Positions 1 through 6,570 of a DNA stretch of 6,780 nucleotides are shown here, piece after piece. The notes beneath the pieces are model-generated. The model was not told the origin of the DNA. It ran no database searches and was given only the letters and a program-made list of their open reading frames with translations. A program made the translations under genes and the position numbers. Source of the DNA: an uncultured Parabacteroides sp. GTDB taxonomy: Bacteria > Bacteroidota > Bacteroidia > Bacteroidales > Tannerellaceae. Location: assembly GCA_937890135.1 (NCBI GenBank), contig CALBYC010000188.1, positions 1 through 6,780 of the forward strand, written 5' to 3'. Position 1 is the stretch's first letter, and every line of letters begins with the position of its first letter.

Positions 1-263
1 GGTTGGTGCATGGATTCAGAGGGAAAGGGGACTTGGCCCGGCAATTGTTGCGAGAGGGGCTGTATCTTTCGTTTGGGGAACATTTCCAGCCCGAAGCCGT
101 AAAAGCAGCCTGGAAAGATCGCTTGTTGCTGGAAACGGACGAATCGTCTTTGGACATTGCGGACATTTATCAGCGCGTTTCGCAAGTCCTGGATTGCCCG
201 CTGCCTGTCCTGCAAGAACAAATCGCAAAGAATTTTGCAGCGTTTATGGGCGTTGGTCGGTAA
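1..263 (+). CDS. TatD-family metal-dependent hydrolase, C-terminal part (5' truncated)
   Basis: This is the last 86 codons of a gene whose start lies before the window; the frame is open from base 3 and ends at TAA 261-263. The TTG at base 3 is simply the first complete codon visible, not a start. TatD proteins are amidohydrolase-fold (TIM-barrel) enzymes with a divalent metal pair, usually cytoplasmic deoxyribonucleases. The visible piece starts with V-H-G-F-R-G, which fits the 'HCFSG'-type His motif. About 40 residues later comes L-L-L-E-T-D-E-S, the 'ETD' motif whose Asp is a conserved active-site/metal residue. The final stretch, ending QIAKNFAAFMG, matches the usual 'N...F' C-terminal helix of the family. 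The whole family is about 250-260 residues, so roughly one third is here. Family assignment is secure; the exact substrate cannot be told. Confidence 0.85.
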   Translation, partial: LVHGFRGKGDLARQLLREGLYLSFGEHFQPEAVKAAWKDRLLLETDESSLDIADIYQRVSQVLDCPLPVLQEQIAKNFAAFMGVGR

Positions 264-280
264 AAGTGCGTTTTTTTCCT

Positions 281-288
281 TACCTTCG
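281..288 (+). promoter_or_regulatory. Possible -7 element upstream of the antiporter gene
   Basis: TACCTTCG matches the Bacteroidetes -7 consensus TAnnTTTG at 7 of 8 scored positions or nearly so (C replaces the third T). It lies 65 bp before the antiporter ATG, which would give a leader of about 55-60 nt. The nearest TTG (253-255) is about 25 bp upstream, longer than the usual 19-21 bp, so the -33 element is weak or absent. A T-run at 271-277, just after the TatD stop, has no convincing hairpin in front of it. Confidence 0.25.
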
Positions 289-352
289 TGATTGGAAATG
301 GCGAACAATCCGCTGCTTCGTAGGGTAATCTATATAAATGAACGAATAATTT

Positions 353-1849
353 ATGGAAAGGACAGAATTAATCTTATTAGTCGGGTCGATTATTTTGATT
401 TTAAGCGTATTTGCGGGAAAGGCGGGATTCCGTTTCGGTTTGCCGTCTTTGTTGTTGTTCTTGGGCGTGGGCATGCTTTTCGGGAGTGACGGCTTAGGCA
501 TCCAGTTCAACAGTCCTCAGATAGCCCAGTTTATCGGCACATTGGCCTTGAGCATCATTCTTTTTTCCGGAGGTATGGATACGAAATTGTCCGAGATCAG
601 GCCGATCGCATCGCAGGGTGTGGTTCTTGCGACATTGGGCGTGTTGATGACGACTTTCATCACCGGCGGCTTTATTTACCTGGTCTGCCATTTTTCCAGC
701 CGCTTTTCTTCATTATCCCTTCCGGAGTCCCTGTTGCTGGCGGCTGTCATGTCTTCGACCGACTCGGCCTCGGTCTTCTCCATATTGCGTAGCAAGAATG
801 TTTACCTGAAGGAGAACCTCCGTCCGACGTTGGAGTTGGAAAGTGGTAGCAATGACCCGATGGCGTATCTTCTGACAGTCATTCTAATCGCATTCATCCA
901 ATCGGGAGGCATGAGTATCCCTCAAGCAATCATCATGCTGGTGATGCAGCTGGTAATCGGTGCTTTGGGCGGCTTCCTGTTGGGGAAGGTGACGGTATGG
1001 GTGGTGAACAAAATCGATATCGATAACAGTTCGCTTTACCCGATCCTGATATTGGCTTTCTCTTTCTTCATCTTTTCCGTCGTGACATTGTGCAAGGGGA
1101 ATGGCTATCTGGCGGTTTATATCGCCGGCCTGGTGTTCGGGAATTCCCGCATCGTGCATAAACGCAGCATAGGCACTTTCTTTGACGGCTTTACCTGGCT
1201 TTGGCAGATTGTGATGTTCCTCACGTTAGGGCTGCTGGTCAATCCGCATGAATTGCTTCCGGTCACTCATATCGGCTTGGGCATAGGCATCTTCATGATA
1301 CTCATAGCCCGTCCGGCAAGCGTGTTCCTGTGCTTGCTCCCTTACAGGAACTTCTCTGCCCGTGCGAAATTATACATATCCTGGGTCGGGCTGCGCGGGG
1401 CGGTACCGATTATCTTCGCTACTTATCCTTTGATTGCCGGCATCGAACATGCCCATTTGTTCTTTAACATTGTCTTTTTCATTACAATCCTTTCCTTGGT
1501 TATCCAGGGGACGACTGTCACCTATGTGGCCCGGAAATTGGGATTGGTGGACAAGCCGGAAGCCCAGGATGTGTTTGGCATTGACTTGGGCGATGACATC
1601 CGTAGCGCGATGAGCGAGATAGACATAACGCCCGGTGTGCTGGAACATGGCAATTGCCTTATGGAATTGGATTTGCCGGACCATACGTTGGTGGTGATGG
1701 TGAAGAGGAATGAACGTTATTTCATCCCGAAAGGGAACACGCCCTTGAAGGTAAACGATAAGTTGTTGGTCATTTCCGATGATGACAAAGCCCTGCTCTC
1801 TTCGTATGAGAAGCTGGGGATTACGGAATATACATTAAAGAAGAACTGA
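353..1849 (+). CDS. Monovalent cation (K+/Na+):proton antiporter, CPA1 family, NhaP2/CvrA type
   Basis: A 498-residue inner-membrane antiporter exchanging K+ (or Na+) for H+, used for cytoplasmic cation and pH balance. Residues about 6-395 are a series of hydrophobic helices. The core motifs of the family are visible: S-T-D-S-A-S with Thr136-Asp137 in the crossed helix, E-S-G-S-N-D-P-M-A with Asn167-Asp168 (the 'ND' ion-binding pair of electroneutral CPA1 exchangers), and G-L-R-G-A-V-P-I with Arg348. Residues about 415-490 form a soluble RCK_C/TrkA_C-like regulatory domain (MELDLPDHTLVV..., KVNDKLLVISDDD), where such transporters bind small ligands. E. coli NhaP2 is about 80 residues longer and has a further C-terminal domain; here the protein stops after RCK_C. 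The ATG at 353 is the first possible start: an in-frame TAA lies at 347-349. It appears monocistronic and is followed by a strong terminator. Cation specificity is inferred from the family only. Confidence 0.92.
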   Translation: MERTELILLVGSIILILSVFAGKAGFRFGLPSLLLFLGVGMLFGSDGLGIQFNSPQIAQFIGTLALSIILFSGGMDTKLSEIRPIASQGVVLATLGVLMTTFITGGFIYLVCHFSSRFSSLSLPESLLLAAVMSSTDSASVFSILRSKNVYLKENLRPTLELESGSNDPMAYLLTVILIAFIQSGGMSIPQAIIMLVMQLVIGALGGFLLGKVTVWVVNKIDIDNSSLYPILILAFSFFIFSVVTLCKGNGYLAVYIAGLVFGNSRIVHKRSIGTFFDGFTWLWQIVMFLTLGLLVNPHELLPVTHIGLGIGIFMILIARPASVFLCLLPYRNFSARAKLYISWVGLRGAVPIIFATYPLIAGIEHAHLFFNIVFFITILSLVIQGTTVTYVARKLGLVDKPEAQDVFGIDLGDDIRSAMSEIDITPGVLEHGNCLMELDLPDHTLVVMVKRNERYFIPKGNTPLKVNDKLLVISDDDKALLSSYEKLGITEYTLKKN

Positions 1850-1857
1850 CATAATAG

Positions 1858-1899
1858 AAAAAAGGATGCGGCCCTTTCCAAAATGGGCCGCATCCTTTT
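1858..1899. terminator. Bidirectional intrinsic terminator between convergent genes
   Basis: The arms 1860-1874 (AAAAGGATGCGGCCC) and 1885-1899 are perfect complements, a 15-bp GC-rich stem with a 10-nt loop. Read on +, it ends in four U and lies about 10 bp after the antiporter stop. Read on -, the stem is followed by six U in total (A1858-1863), so it should also end the glycosidase transcript coming from the other side. The - strand reading is the stronger one. Confidence 0.9.
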
Positions 1900-1908
1900 G
1901 CCGAAGAA

Positions 1909-1990
1909 GCCGGCATGAATTTTTGAAGATATGCCGGCCACTTCCCCGATACGTCGGACATATCCGGGAAGCGGCTTGATTCGATGCCGG
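1909..1990. repeat. Cluster of inverted repeats in the convergent intergenic region (3' UTR of GH97)
   Basis: Three copies of the heptamer CCGGCAT/ATGCCGG are present: 1910-1916 in one orientation, 1931-1937 and 1984-1990 in the other. The first two make a perfect 8-bp hairpin (GCCGGCAT 1909-1916 with 1931-1938, loop 14 nt). The first and third can instead pair as an 11-bp stem with one bulge (1910-1920 with 1979-1990). An independent stem pairs 1941-1951 (CTTCCCCGATA) with 1961-1971 at 10 of 11 positions. The GH97 transcript would carry all of this before reaching the terminator at 1858-1899. No open reading frame of interest is seen here. It could be a structured 3' UTR, a small RNA or a repetitive extragenic element; the sequence alone does not decide. 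Confidence 0.55.
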
Positions 1991-2015
1991 AAGGTATGTA
2001 ATCTTGTACCTGTTT

Positions 2016-4001
2016 TTATTTGTCTACCCTCATGGTGAAACCACCGCCCGGGGCCAAATGGATTTGGAACTTGCCATTCAAGGAAATGCTTTCTTTCTTG
2101 TAATCGCTTGCCTTGCGGCTGGCATTGACTCCGTCCTTGAACAAAACGGCTTTTTTGCCGGCAATCTTCAACGGTGTCAAATCAATGGTCAAATCGCGTT
2201 CCGTCCAGTTGGTGATGCCTCCGATGTACCAAGTGTCTCCGTGGCGGCGTGCCGTGACGATGTATTCGCCGACTTTTCCGTCCAGGACGATGGACTCGTC
2301 CCATACGGTCGGGATGCTGGCGATATAATCCAAGGATTCCGGCTCGCGCATGTAGTTGGTCGGAGCATCGCACAACATGTTGATCGGGGATTCCAATACG
2401 ACGTACAAAGCCAGCTGGTGGCAACGCGTGCCTTGGCTCATCGGTTCGCTATTGCATGGGTAATAGTTTTTCTTTGTAGCATTGTGCATGGCACCTTGGG
2501 TATAATCCATCGGGCCGGCCACTTGGCGGATGAAAGGAATCATGGCGTCATATTGCATTTGGTCCACTGTGTTCGGAGACCATTTCATGTTTTCCAAGCC
2601 GTGCACGCCTTCGAAGTTGATGACATTCGGGTAGGTGCGGTTCATGCCGGATGGCTTGTACATGCCGTGGAGGTCAAGCATCATTTTATATTTGGCGCAA
2701 GTCGCGGCGGCGCGGTTGTTGAACTCGACCATCTCCTGGTCGTCACGGTCCATGAAGTCCACCTTGAATCCCTTCACGCCCATTTCCGAGTAATATTTGC
2801 AGATATTCTCCATGTCGCGGTTGAATGCATGGTAGCCTGCCCATAAGATGATGCCGACTCCTTTGCTTTTTGCGTAGTCCACCAATTCTTTCATGTGGAT
2901 TTCCGGCACGATTTGCATCATGTCGGCTTTCTTGTTGACTGCCCAGCCTTCGTCCAGGATGACATACTCGATGCCATGTTTGGATGCGAAATCGATATAG
3001 AACTTATAGGTCGCATCGTTCACTCCCGTAGGGAAGTCCACGCCTTCGAGATTCCAGTCGTTCCACCATTCCCAAGCCACTTTGCCCGGTTTGATCCAGG
3101 AAATGTCTTTTACTCTGGACGGATCGGCCAAGCGGTAGGTGATGTCGGTATTGGCCAGTTCCGCATCGGAATTGGTGATGACCGCCAAGCGCCAAGGGAA
3201 ATTCCGAGGCCCGTCGATTTTTGCGATATAATCTTCCCGTTCGGTTACGATAAACTGCAGCATGTTATGTCCCCCCTGTTCCGATTTCTTCGGATAGCGG
3301 GCCATGATGCCGGTCAGTTCGTTTGTCCCCTCTTTGTTCGTCATGAACATGCCCGGGTAATTCTCCAGGTTCACTTCGGAAATGCATACCCGTGTGCCGT
3401 TGCCCGTAGTTGCGAGCACGGGGAGAATCATCAGCCTGCCTTTGTTTTGTTCGGACAATTTTTTCGTCTCATACGTGTTCTCGAATGAGTTCATGTACTG
3501 AGAGTCGAAATCGCCGTCTTTGCCGCGGTTGGAATAGGCAATCATCGTGTTCACATCCGACGTGAATTTATAAGCGACTTCTTCTTTCTGGACGGTGAAT
3601 GGTTGTTTCCGTTCGTTCACGAAACGATAGGCAACGCCATCGTTGTAGGCGCGAAACTGCACTTTCCATTGTTTCTTGAAAGAAAGCGTCAATTGATTGT
3701 AGTTGTCCACCACTTCGCTTCTCTTGTAAAAGGGAGAAGGGATAGTCGTGTTTGCACTTTCCCGGCTGCTTTTTGAGAGCTTTGCATTGTCGCCCCAAAC
3801 TTCGCCACTGCCCAGTGTCATTGACAGGGGGGAAGGAGCCAGCACTTCTTTGCCGTCCAAACTTACCTGGTAGGTGAGTTTTTCCCCGATTTCCACGGTG
3901 GCTTTGATACGGCCATCCGGAGATGTTAATTGCATCTGTTTTTGTGCCCACGCCGCTAATGAAAGACCTAAGCAACAACTTAAAAATAATACTTTTCTCA
4001 T
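2016..4001 (-). CDS. Glycoside hydrolase family 97, retaining type (alpha-galactosidase / beta-L-arabinopyranosidase-like)
   Basis: A 661-residue secreted exo-glycosidase, close in length to characterised GH97 enzymes. Residues 1-19 are a Sec signal peptide (KVLFLSCCLGLSLAAWA, then Q20), giving a periplasmic protein. The N-terminal beta-sandwich spans about 22-290, the (beta/alpha)8 barrel about 300-565 (from W-E-W-W-N-D-W), and a C-terminal beta domain follows to 660. GH97 contains inverting SusB-like enzymes and retaining ones. The motif G-F-K-V-D-F-M-D-R-D-D-Q puts an Asp at 415, and N-F-E-G-V-H-G-L-E puts a Glu at 470. As I recall, these are the nucleophile and acid/base of the retaining alpha-galactosidase BT1871, at the same numbers. 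SusB-like enzymes lack the Asp nucleophile. SEVNLENYPG (Glu209), Glu519 and Glu537 are plausible calcium ligands by family analogy. It lies 57 bp downstream of GH43 on the same strand and is probably co-transcribed. Retaining mechanism is likely; galactose versus L-arabinopyranose cannot be settled. Confidence 0.93.
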   Translation of the reverse strand: MRKVLFLSCCLGLSLAAWAQKQMQLTSPDGRIKATVEIGEKLTYQVSLDGKEVLAPSPLSMTLGSGEVWGDNAKLSKSSRESANTTIPSPFYKRSEVVDNYNQLTLSFKKQWKVQFRAYNDGVAYRFVNERKQPFTVQKEEVAYKFTSDVNTMIAYSNRGKDGDFDSQYMNSFENTYETKKLSEQNKGRLMILPVLATTGNGTRVCISEVNLENYPGMFMTNKEGTNELTGIMARYPKKSEQGGHNMLQFIVTEREDYIAKIDGPRNFPWRLAVITNSDAELANTDITYRLADPSRVKDISWIKPGKVAWEWWNDWNLEGVDFPTGVNDATYKFYIDFASKHGIEYVILDEGWAVNKKADMMQIVPEIHMKELVDYAKSKGVGIILWAGYHAFNRDMENICKYYSEMGVKGFKVDFMDRDDQEMVEFNNRAAATCAKYKMMLDLHGMYKPSGMNRTYPNVINFEGVHGLENMKWSPNTVDQMQYDAMIPFIRQVAGPMDYTQGAMHNATKKNYYPCNSEPMSQGTRCHQLALYVVLESPINMLCDAPTNYMREPESLDYIASIPTVWDESIVLDGKVGEYIVTARRHGDTWYIGGITNWTERDLTIDLTPLKIAGKKAVLFKDGVNASRKASDYKKESISLNGKFQIHLAPGGGFTMRVDK

Positions 4002-4033
4002 GAGGAATAAATTTATTTAAAGATATATGGGTA

Positions 4034-4056
4034 GATAAGGGAATCATTCCTTTATC
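4034..4056 (-). repeat. Near-perfect 23-bp palindrome in the GH43-GH97 spacer
   Basis: The + strand reads GATAAGGGAATC then ATTCCTTTATC. The eleven-base arms are symmetric about C4045, with only one non-Watson-Crick pair (G4039/T4051, a G-U in RNA). In RNA it can form about a 10-bp stem with a three-base TCA loop. It starts just after the GH43 stop and ends 33 bases before the GH97 ATG. It has no U-run after it, so it does not look like a terminator. An operator, an mRNA-stabilising hairpin or a processing site are the alternatives. Confidence 0.5.
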
Positions 4057-4057
4057 C

Positions 4058-5035
4058 TTAATGAGTCTCCTGTGTCTTCCAGATATGTGCCCGCTCCGCT
4101 CCGGCCGGAGAATTAGGCCCGTGCAATATAAGGCATAGTTCCCCGTTGAGGTCTTTGAACAACATGCCGTGCCCTCCGTTCTTGGCGTAGAATGGCTCGG
4201 GTTGTTGTTTCCATGGGCCGATGATGCGCCCTGTCGTGGATTCCGCGATTCCGATGGCATAATCCCCTTTGTAGAAGCTGGACCAGATCATAAGCAATTT
4301 GCCCGTTTTCGTCTTGTACAGGAAACAACCGTCAGTCACATGGCCTTTTTCTTTCCAATGGGGTACTTCGGTTCCCGTAGACCATGGGGCGGCGGACGCA
4401 TTGAACAAGCGTATGTCAGTCCCGTCCGGAGCGGACAAATCTTGCTTCAGAGGAATTAAGTTCATGGTCCCGTCGACCGTCTGCACCCATTCATGGCAGT
4501 AGACCATGTAGGGCTTGCCGTTTTCCACGTAAAGGGTTCCGTCCAAAGCCATTTGGTCGATAGGCGTGTGCGGCAACCTGTCCCCAAAGGCTTGGAAAGG
4601 GCCTTCGGGGGAATCTGCCCAGAATATTTGCGTGCCACGTAAAATGTATTGTTGTGTGTCCGCCTTCCTTTGCCAAACAATGTCGGAGTTGATGGTGGCG
4701 AACAGGTAATATTTCCCTTGGTATGCATGGACTTCGGGCGCCCAGATATTCCCGGTGCTCCAGTTGTCATCGGGAATGGCCAGCACCTGCTTCGGTTGTG
4801 ACCAATGTTCCAGGTCTTTACTTTTCAGGACTTCCACACCTCCAGTCTTGTGCCCGTCGGGATGCGTGAACATCGCAGTCCTGTACATATAATAAATGCA
4901 AGAGGACGTGTCAACTAAAATGAACGGGTCCCGTATATAAACATCTTGGATTGAAAGTGTTTTGTCTTGAGCTTTTAAGCCCATGTTACATGCTATCAGC
5001 AAGCCTGCAAGAAGAATGATTTGTTTCCAGTTCAT
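4058..5035 (-). CDS. Glycoside hydrolase family 43-like secreted arabinosidase/xylosidase candidate
   Basis: A five-bladed beta-propeller glycosidase; GH43 enzymes typically cleave alpha-L-arabinofuranosides or beta-xylosides by inversion. From the chosen ATG it has 325 residues: a hydrophobic signal (WKQIILLAGLLIACNMGLKAQ), then Y-I-R-D-P-F-I with the predicted catalytic base Asp36. M-A-L-D-G-T-L-Y-V-E-N-G-K-P-Y places the pKa-modulating Asp at 165, and G-G-H-G-M-L-F has His289, matching the conserved late-blade His. Where most GH43 enzymes have the acid in an E-G-P motif, this protein has V-T-D-G-C (Asp235). The signal contains both a lipobox (L-I-A-C, Cys16) and an A-Q signal peptidase I site (LKA/Q), so it may be a lipoprotein or soluble. 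The frame is open up to ATG 5108-5110. I prefer 5035 because the secretion signal starts there and a promoter seems to lie inside the longer version; ATG 5051-5053 is the alternative. It is first gene of an operon with GH97. Exact substrate is unknown. Confidence 0.87.
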   Translation of the reverse strand: MNWKQIILLAGLLIACNMGLKAQDKTLSIQDVYIRDPFILVDTSSCIYYMYRTAMFTHPDGHKTGGVEVLKSKDLEHWSQPKQVLAIPDDNWSTGNIWAPEVHAYQGKYYLFATINSDIVWQRKADTQQYILRGTQIFWADSPEGPFQAFGDRLPHTPIDQMALDGTLYVENGKPYMVYCHEWVQTVDGTMNLIPLKQDLSAPDGTDIRLFNASAAPWSTGTEVPHWKEKGHVTDGCFLYKTKTGKLLMIWSSFYKGDYAIGIAESTTGRIIGPWKQQPEPFYAKNGGHGMLFKDLNGELCLILHGPNSPAGAERAHIWKTQETH

Positions 5036-5076
5036 GTCAAATATGAATTTCATGGTTACTATTCCAAAAAACGGTG

Positions 5077-5106
5077 GAAAGTTAGGCATAATATTTGACA
5101 TGGCAA
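5077..5106 (-). promoter_or_regulatory. Predicted Bacteroidetes-type promoter of the GH43-GH97 operon
   Basis: On the - strand, TTG (5106-5104) is followed after exactly 19 bases by TAACTTTC (5084-5077), which matches the -7 consensus TAnnTTTG except for the last base. Transcription would start near 5070. That leaves a leader of about 35 nt before the ATG at 5035 and about 17 nt before the ATG at 5053. The first ATG codons of the open frame (5110, 5101) would then be upstream of the transcript. Confidence 0.45.
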
Positions 5107-5110
5107 CCAT

Positions 5111-5300
5111 TTCATGGCATCGTATTTAAAAAAACTCTTTTACCGCACGTTTTTTTGCAAAACTTCCGCATAGGATTGTAAGTGGATAGGGTGATGAATG
5201 TGCCTGCAGTCGCAGATGCAGAAAAAACGAACAGGGACATACTAAACCAAGAATGCCAGCGTTATTTTATACATAATAATAAATCACAGAAAAGGAACCG
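5111..5300. other. Divergent intergenic region between the glycosidase operon and the kinase
   Basis: About 190 bp, AT-rich, with no convincing small gene. A T7 run (5150-5156) and a short 5-bp inverted repeat (CTGCA 5204-5208 with TGCAG 5217-5221) followed by A6 are visible. I see no clear -33/-7 pair for the kinase; TAGGATTG (5171-5178) resembles a -7 element but has no TTG at the right distance. AAGGAA at 5292-5297, close to the kinase ATG, is a weak ribosome-binding signal. Confidence 0.4.
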
Positions 5301-6458
5301 ATGAATAGCATATATGATTCTCGTCAAAGATTGAAATACATATTTATAATAAGTGCGGTTGTCATTGCCATAGCCTCTGTTTTTGTCTCGGACTTGCTGA
5401 TTAAGGACTTGGCCCGTGAAGAAAGGCAGAAAATAGAAGTATGGGCTGAAGCCACCCGTGTCGTGACGAGTGAAGACCCGAGCTTAAATATGACTTTAAT
5501 TCTCCAGATTATCCAAGGGAACACTTCCATACCTGTCATGCTTTGCAATGAAGAAGACAGTGTGATGAATTATAAGAATATAAAGCTACCCGAGAAAAAC
5601 GTAAACGAATTCTTGTATAAAAAGGTGCAGGAGTTGAAAAAAAAGAACCAGCCTATCCCGATCGACATGGAGGACGGGACTTTTCAATATCTCTATTATG
5701 ATGACTCAATAAACCTGAAACGGTTGTTGATTTACCCGTATGCCCAGTTGACAGTCATGGCTGTTTTCATCTTGACCGCCTTTTTGGCGTTGACAAGCAC
5801 CAAACGCGCCGAGCAGAATAAGGTGTGGGTAGGTTTGTCGAAAGAGACGGCCCATCAGTTGGGCACTCCTATTTCCTCATTGATTGCGTGGGTCGAATAC
5901 TTGAAAATGAAAAACGTCGATCCTGCCTTATTGGAAGAGATGGAGAAAGATGTCAAAAGGTTGGAAACCGTAGCCGACCGTTTTTCTAAGATTGGTTCCC
6001 AACCGGAGCCTGTTCCGTTGGACATTCGCGCCTCGGTCCATGCGGCAATCGATTACATGGAAACCCGGATTTCTTCGAAAGTGAAGATAACGGTCGATGA
6101 ACCAGAACAACCTGTCATGGTGCTGATGAATGATTCATTGTTCGCATGGGTCGTGGAAAATTTGTGTAAAAACGCAGTGGATGCCATGGGAGGGCAGGGA
6201 AATATCCGGTTCTGCATCGAAGAAAATGCAAAGAAAGTGTTTATTGACGTAAGTGATACGGGGAAAGGAATCCTCAAGTCAAAGTTCAAGACTGTGTTCA
6301 ACCCGGGTTATACCACAAAGAAAAGAGGGTGGGGACTTGGCTTGTCGTTGGTGAAACGAATCATAGAATCTTACCATGGAGGAAGGATATACGTTAAAAA
6401 TTCAGAAATAGGGAAGGGGACTACTTTTAGGATTGAATTAAACCGGTATAAGGGATGA
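5301..6458 (+). CDS. Membrane-bound sensor histidine kinase without HAMP domain
   Basis: A 385-residue two-component sensor kinase. A first membrane helix (about 12-34) and a second (about 143-165) enclose a periplasmic segment of about 105 residues that I do not recognise as a named sensor domain. The cytoplasmic part begins almost at once with the dimerisation/phosphoacceptor helix: K-E-T-A-H-Q-L-G-T-P, with His185 as the predicted phosphorylation site. There are only about 20 residues between membrane and His, so no HAMP or PAS fits. The ATPase domain shows the N box (N-L-C-K-N-A-V-D-A-M, Asn287 and Asn291), the G1 box (D-T-G-K-G-I, Asp318), an F box around 329-333, and the G2 box (G-W-G-L-G-L, 343-348). 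All needed residues are present, so it should be active. No response regulator lies next to it. It is divergent from the GH43-GH97 operon, but control of that operon is speculation. The ATG at 5301 gives a proper short N-terminus before helix 1. Confidence 0.93.
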   Translation: MNSIYDSRQRLKYIFIISAVVIAIASVFVSDLLIKDLAREERQKIEVWAEATRVVTSEDPSLNMTLILQIIQGNTSIPVMLCNEEDSVMNYKNIKLPEKNVNEFLYKKVQELKKKNQPIPIDMEDGTFQYLYYDDSINLKRLLIYPYAQLTVMAVFILTAFLALTSTKRAEQNKVWVGLSKETAHQLGTPISSLIAWVEYLKMKNVDPALLEEMEKDVKRLETVADRFSKIGSQPEPVPLDIRASVHAAIDYMETRISSKVKITVDEPEQPVMVLMNDSLFAWVVENLCKNAVDAMGGQGNIRFCIEENAKKVFIDVSDTGKGILKSKFKTVFNPGYTTKKRGWGLGLSLVKRIIESYHGGRIYVKNSEIGKGTTFRIELNRYKG

Positions 6459-6515
6459 AAACGATGTGTAGCCGATAGAAAAACCGCATTATAATAAAAA
6501 ATAACTATATACATG

Positions 6516-6547
6516 TTGCTTTTCTATTAAGAAATTTCGTACCTTTG
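6516..6547 (+). promoter_or_regulatory. Strong Bacteroidetes-type promoter of the DUF177 gene
   Basis: TACCTTTG at 6540-6547 is a perfect match to the -7 consensus TAnnTTTG. TTG at 6516-6518 lies 21 bases upstream as the -33 element. Transcription would start near 6554, giving a very short leader of about 17 nt to the TTG start at 6571. The region between the kinase stop and this promoter is AT-rich and shows no clear hairpin terminator. Confidence 0.75.
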
Positions 6548-6570
6548 CACAGTTTTTACACAAATAGGCT

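Noticed and set aside
261..280. T-run after the TatD stop as an intrinsic terminator
   Set aside because: No GC-rich hairpin precedes the seven T residues.
1370..1684. 104-codon - strand frame inside the antiporter gene
   Set aside because: Antisense to the conserved transmembrane core; no supporting features.
2004..2846. 280-codon open frame on + opposite the GH97 gene
   Set aside because: It is fully antisense to a secure GH97 gene, begins outside it by only a few bases, shows no family resemblance and has a His/Val-rich composition typical of reversed coding sequence.
2895..3488. 197-codon open frame on + opposite the GH97 gene
   Set aside because: Antisense shadow of conserved GH97 sequence; no recognisable protein and no promoter.
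3568..4260. 230-codon - strand frame crossing the GH43-GH97 junction
   Set aside because: It overlaps both real genes in another frame and its residues resemble frame-shifted GH97/GH43; the two proper frames account for the region.
5171..5178. TAGGATTG as a -7 element for the histidine kinase
   Set aside because: One mismatch to the consensus and no TTG about 20 bp upstream (the nearest TTTG is only 13 bp away); the leader would be over 110 nt.
5204..5226. CTGCA/TGCAG hairpin followed by A6 in the divergent region
   Set aside because: Only 5 bp of stem with an 8-nt loop, and no transcript of either strand needs a terminator there.
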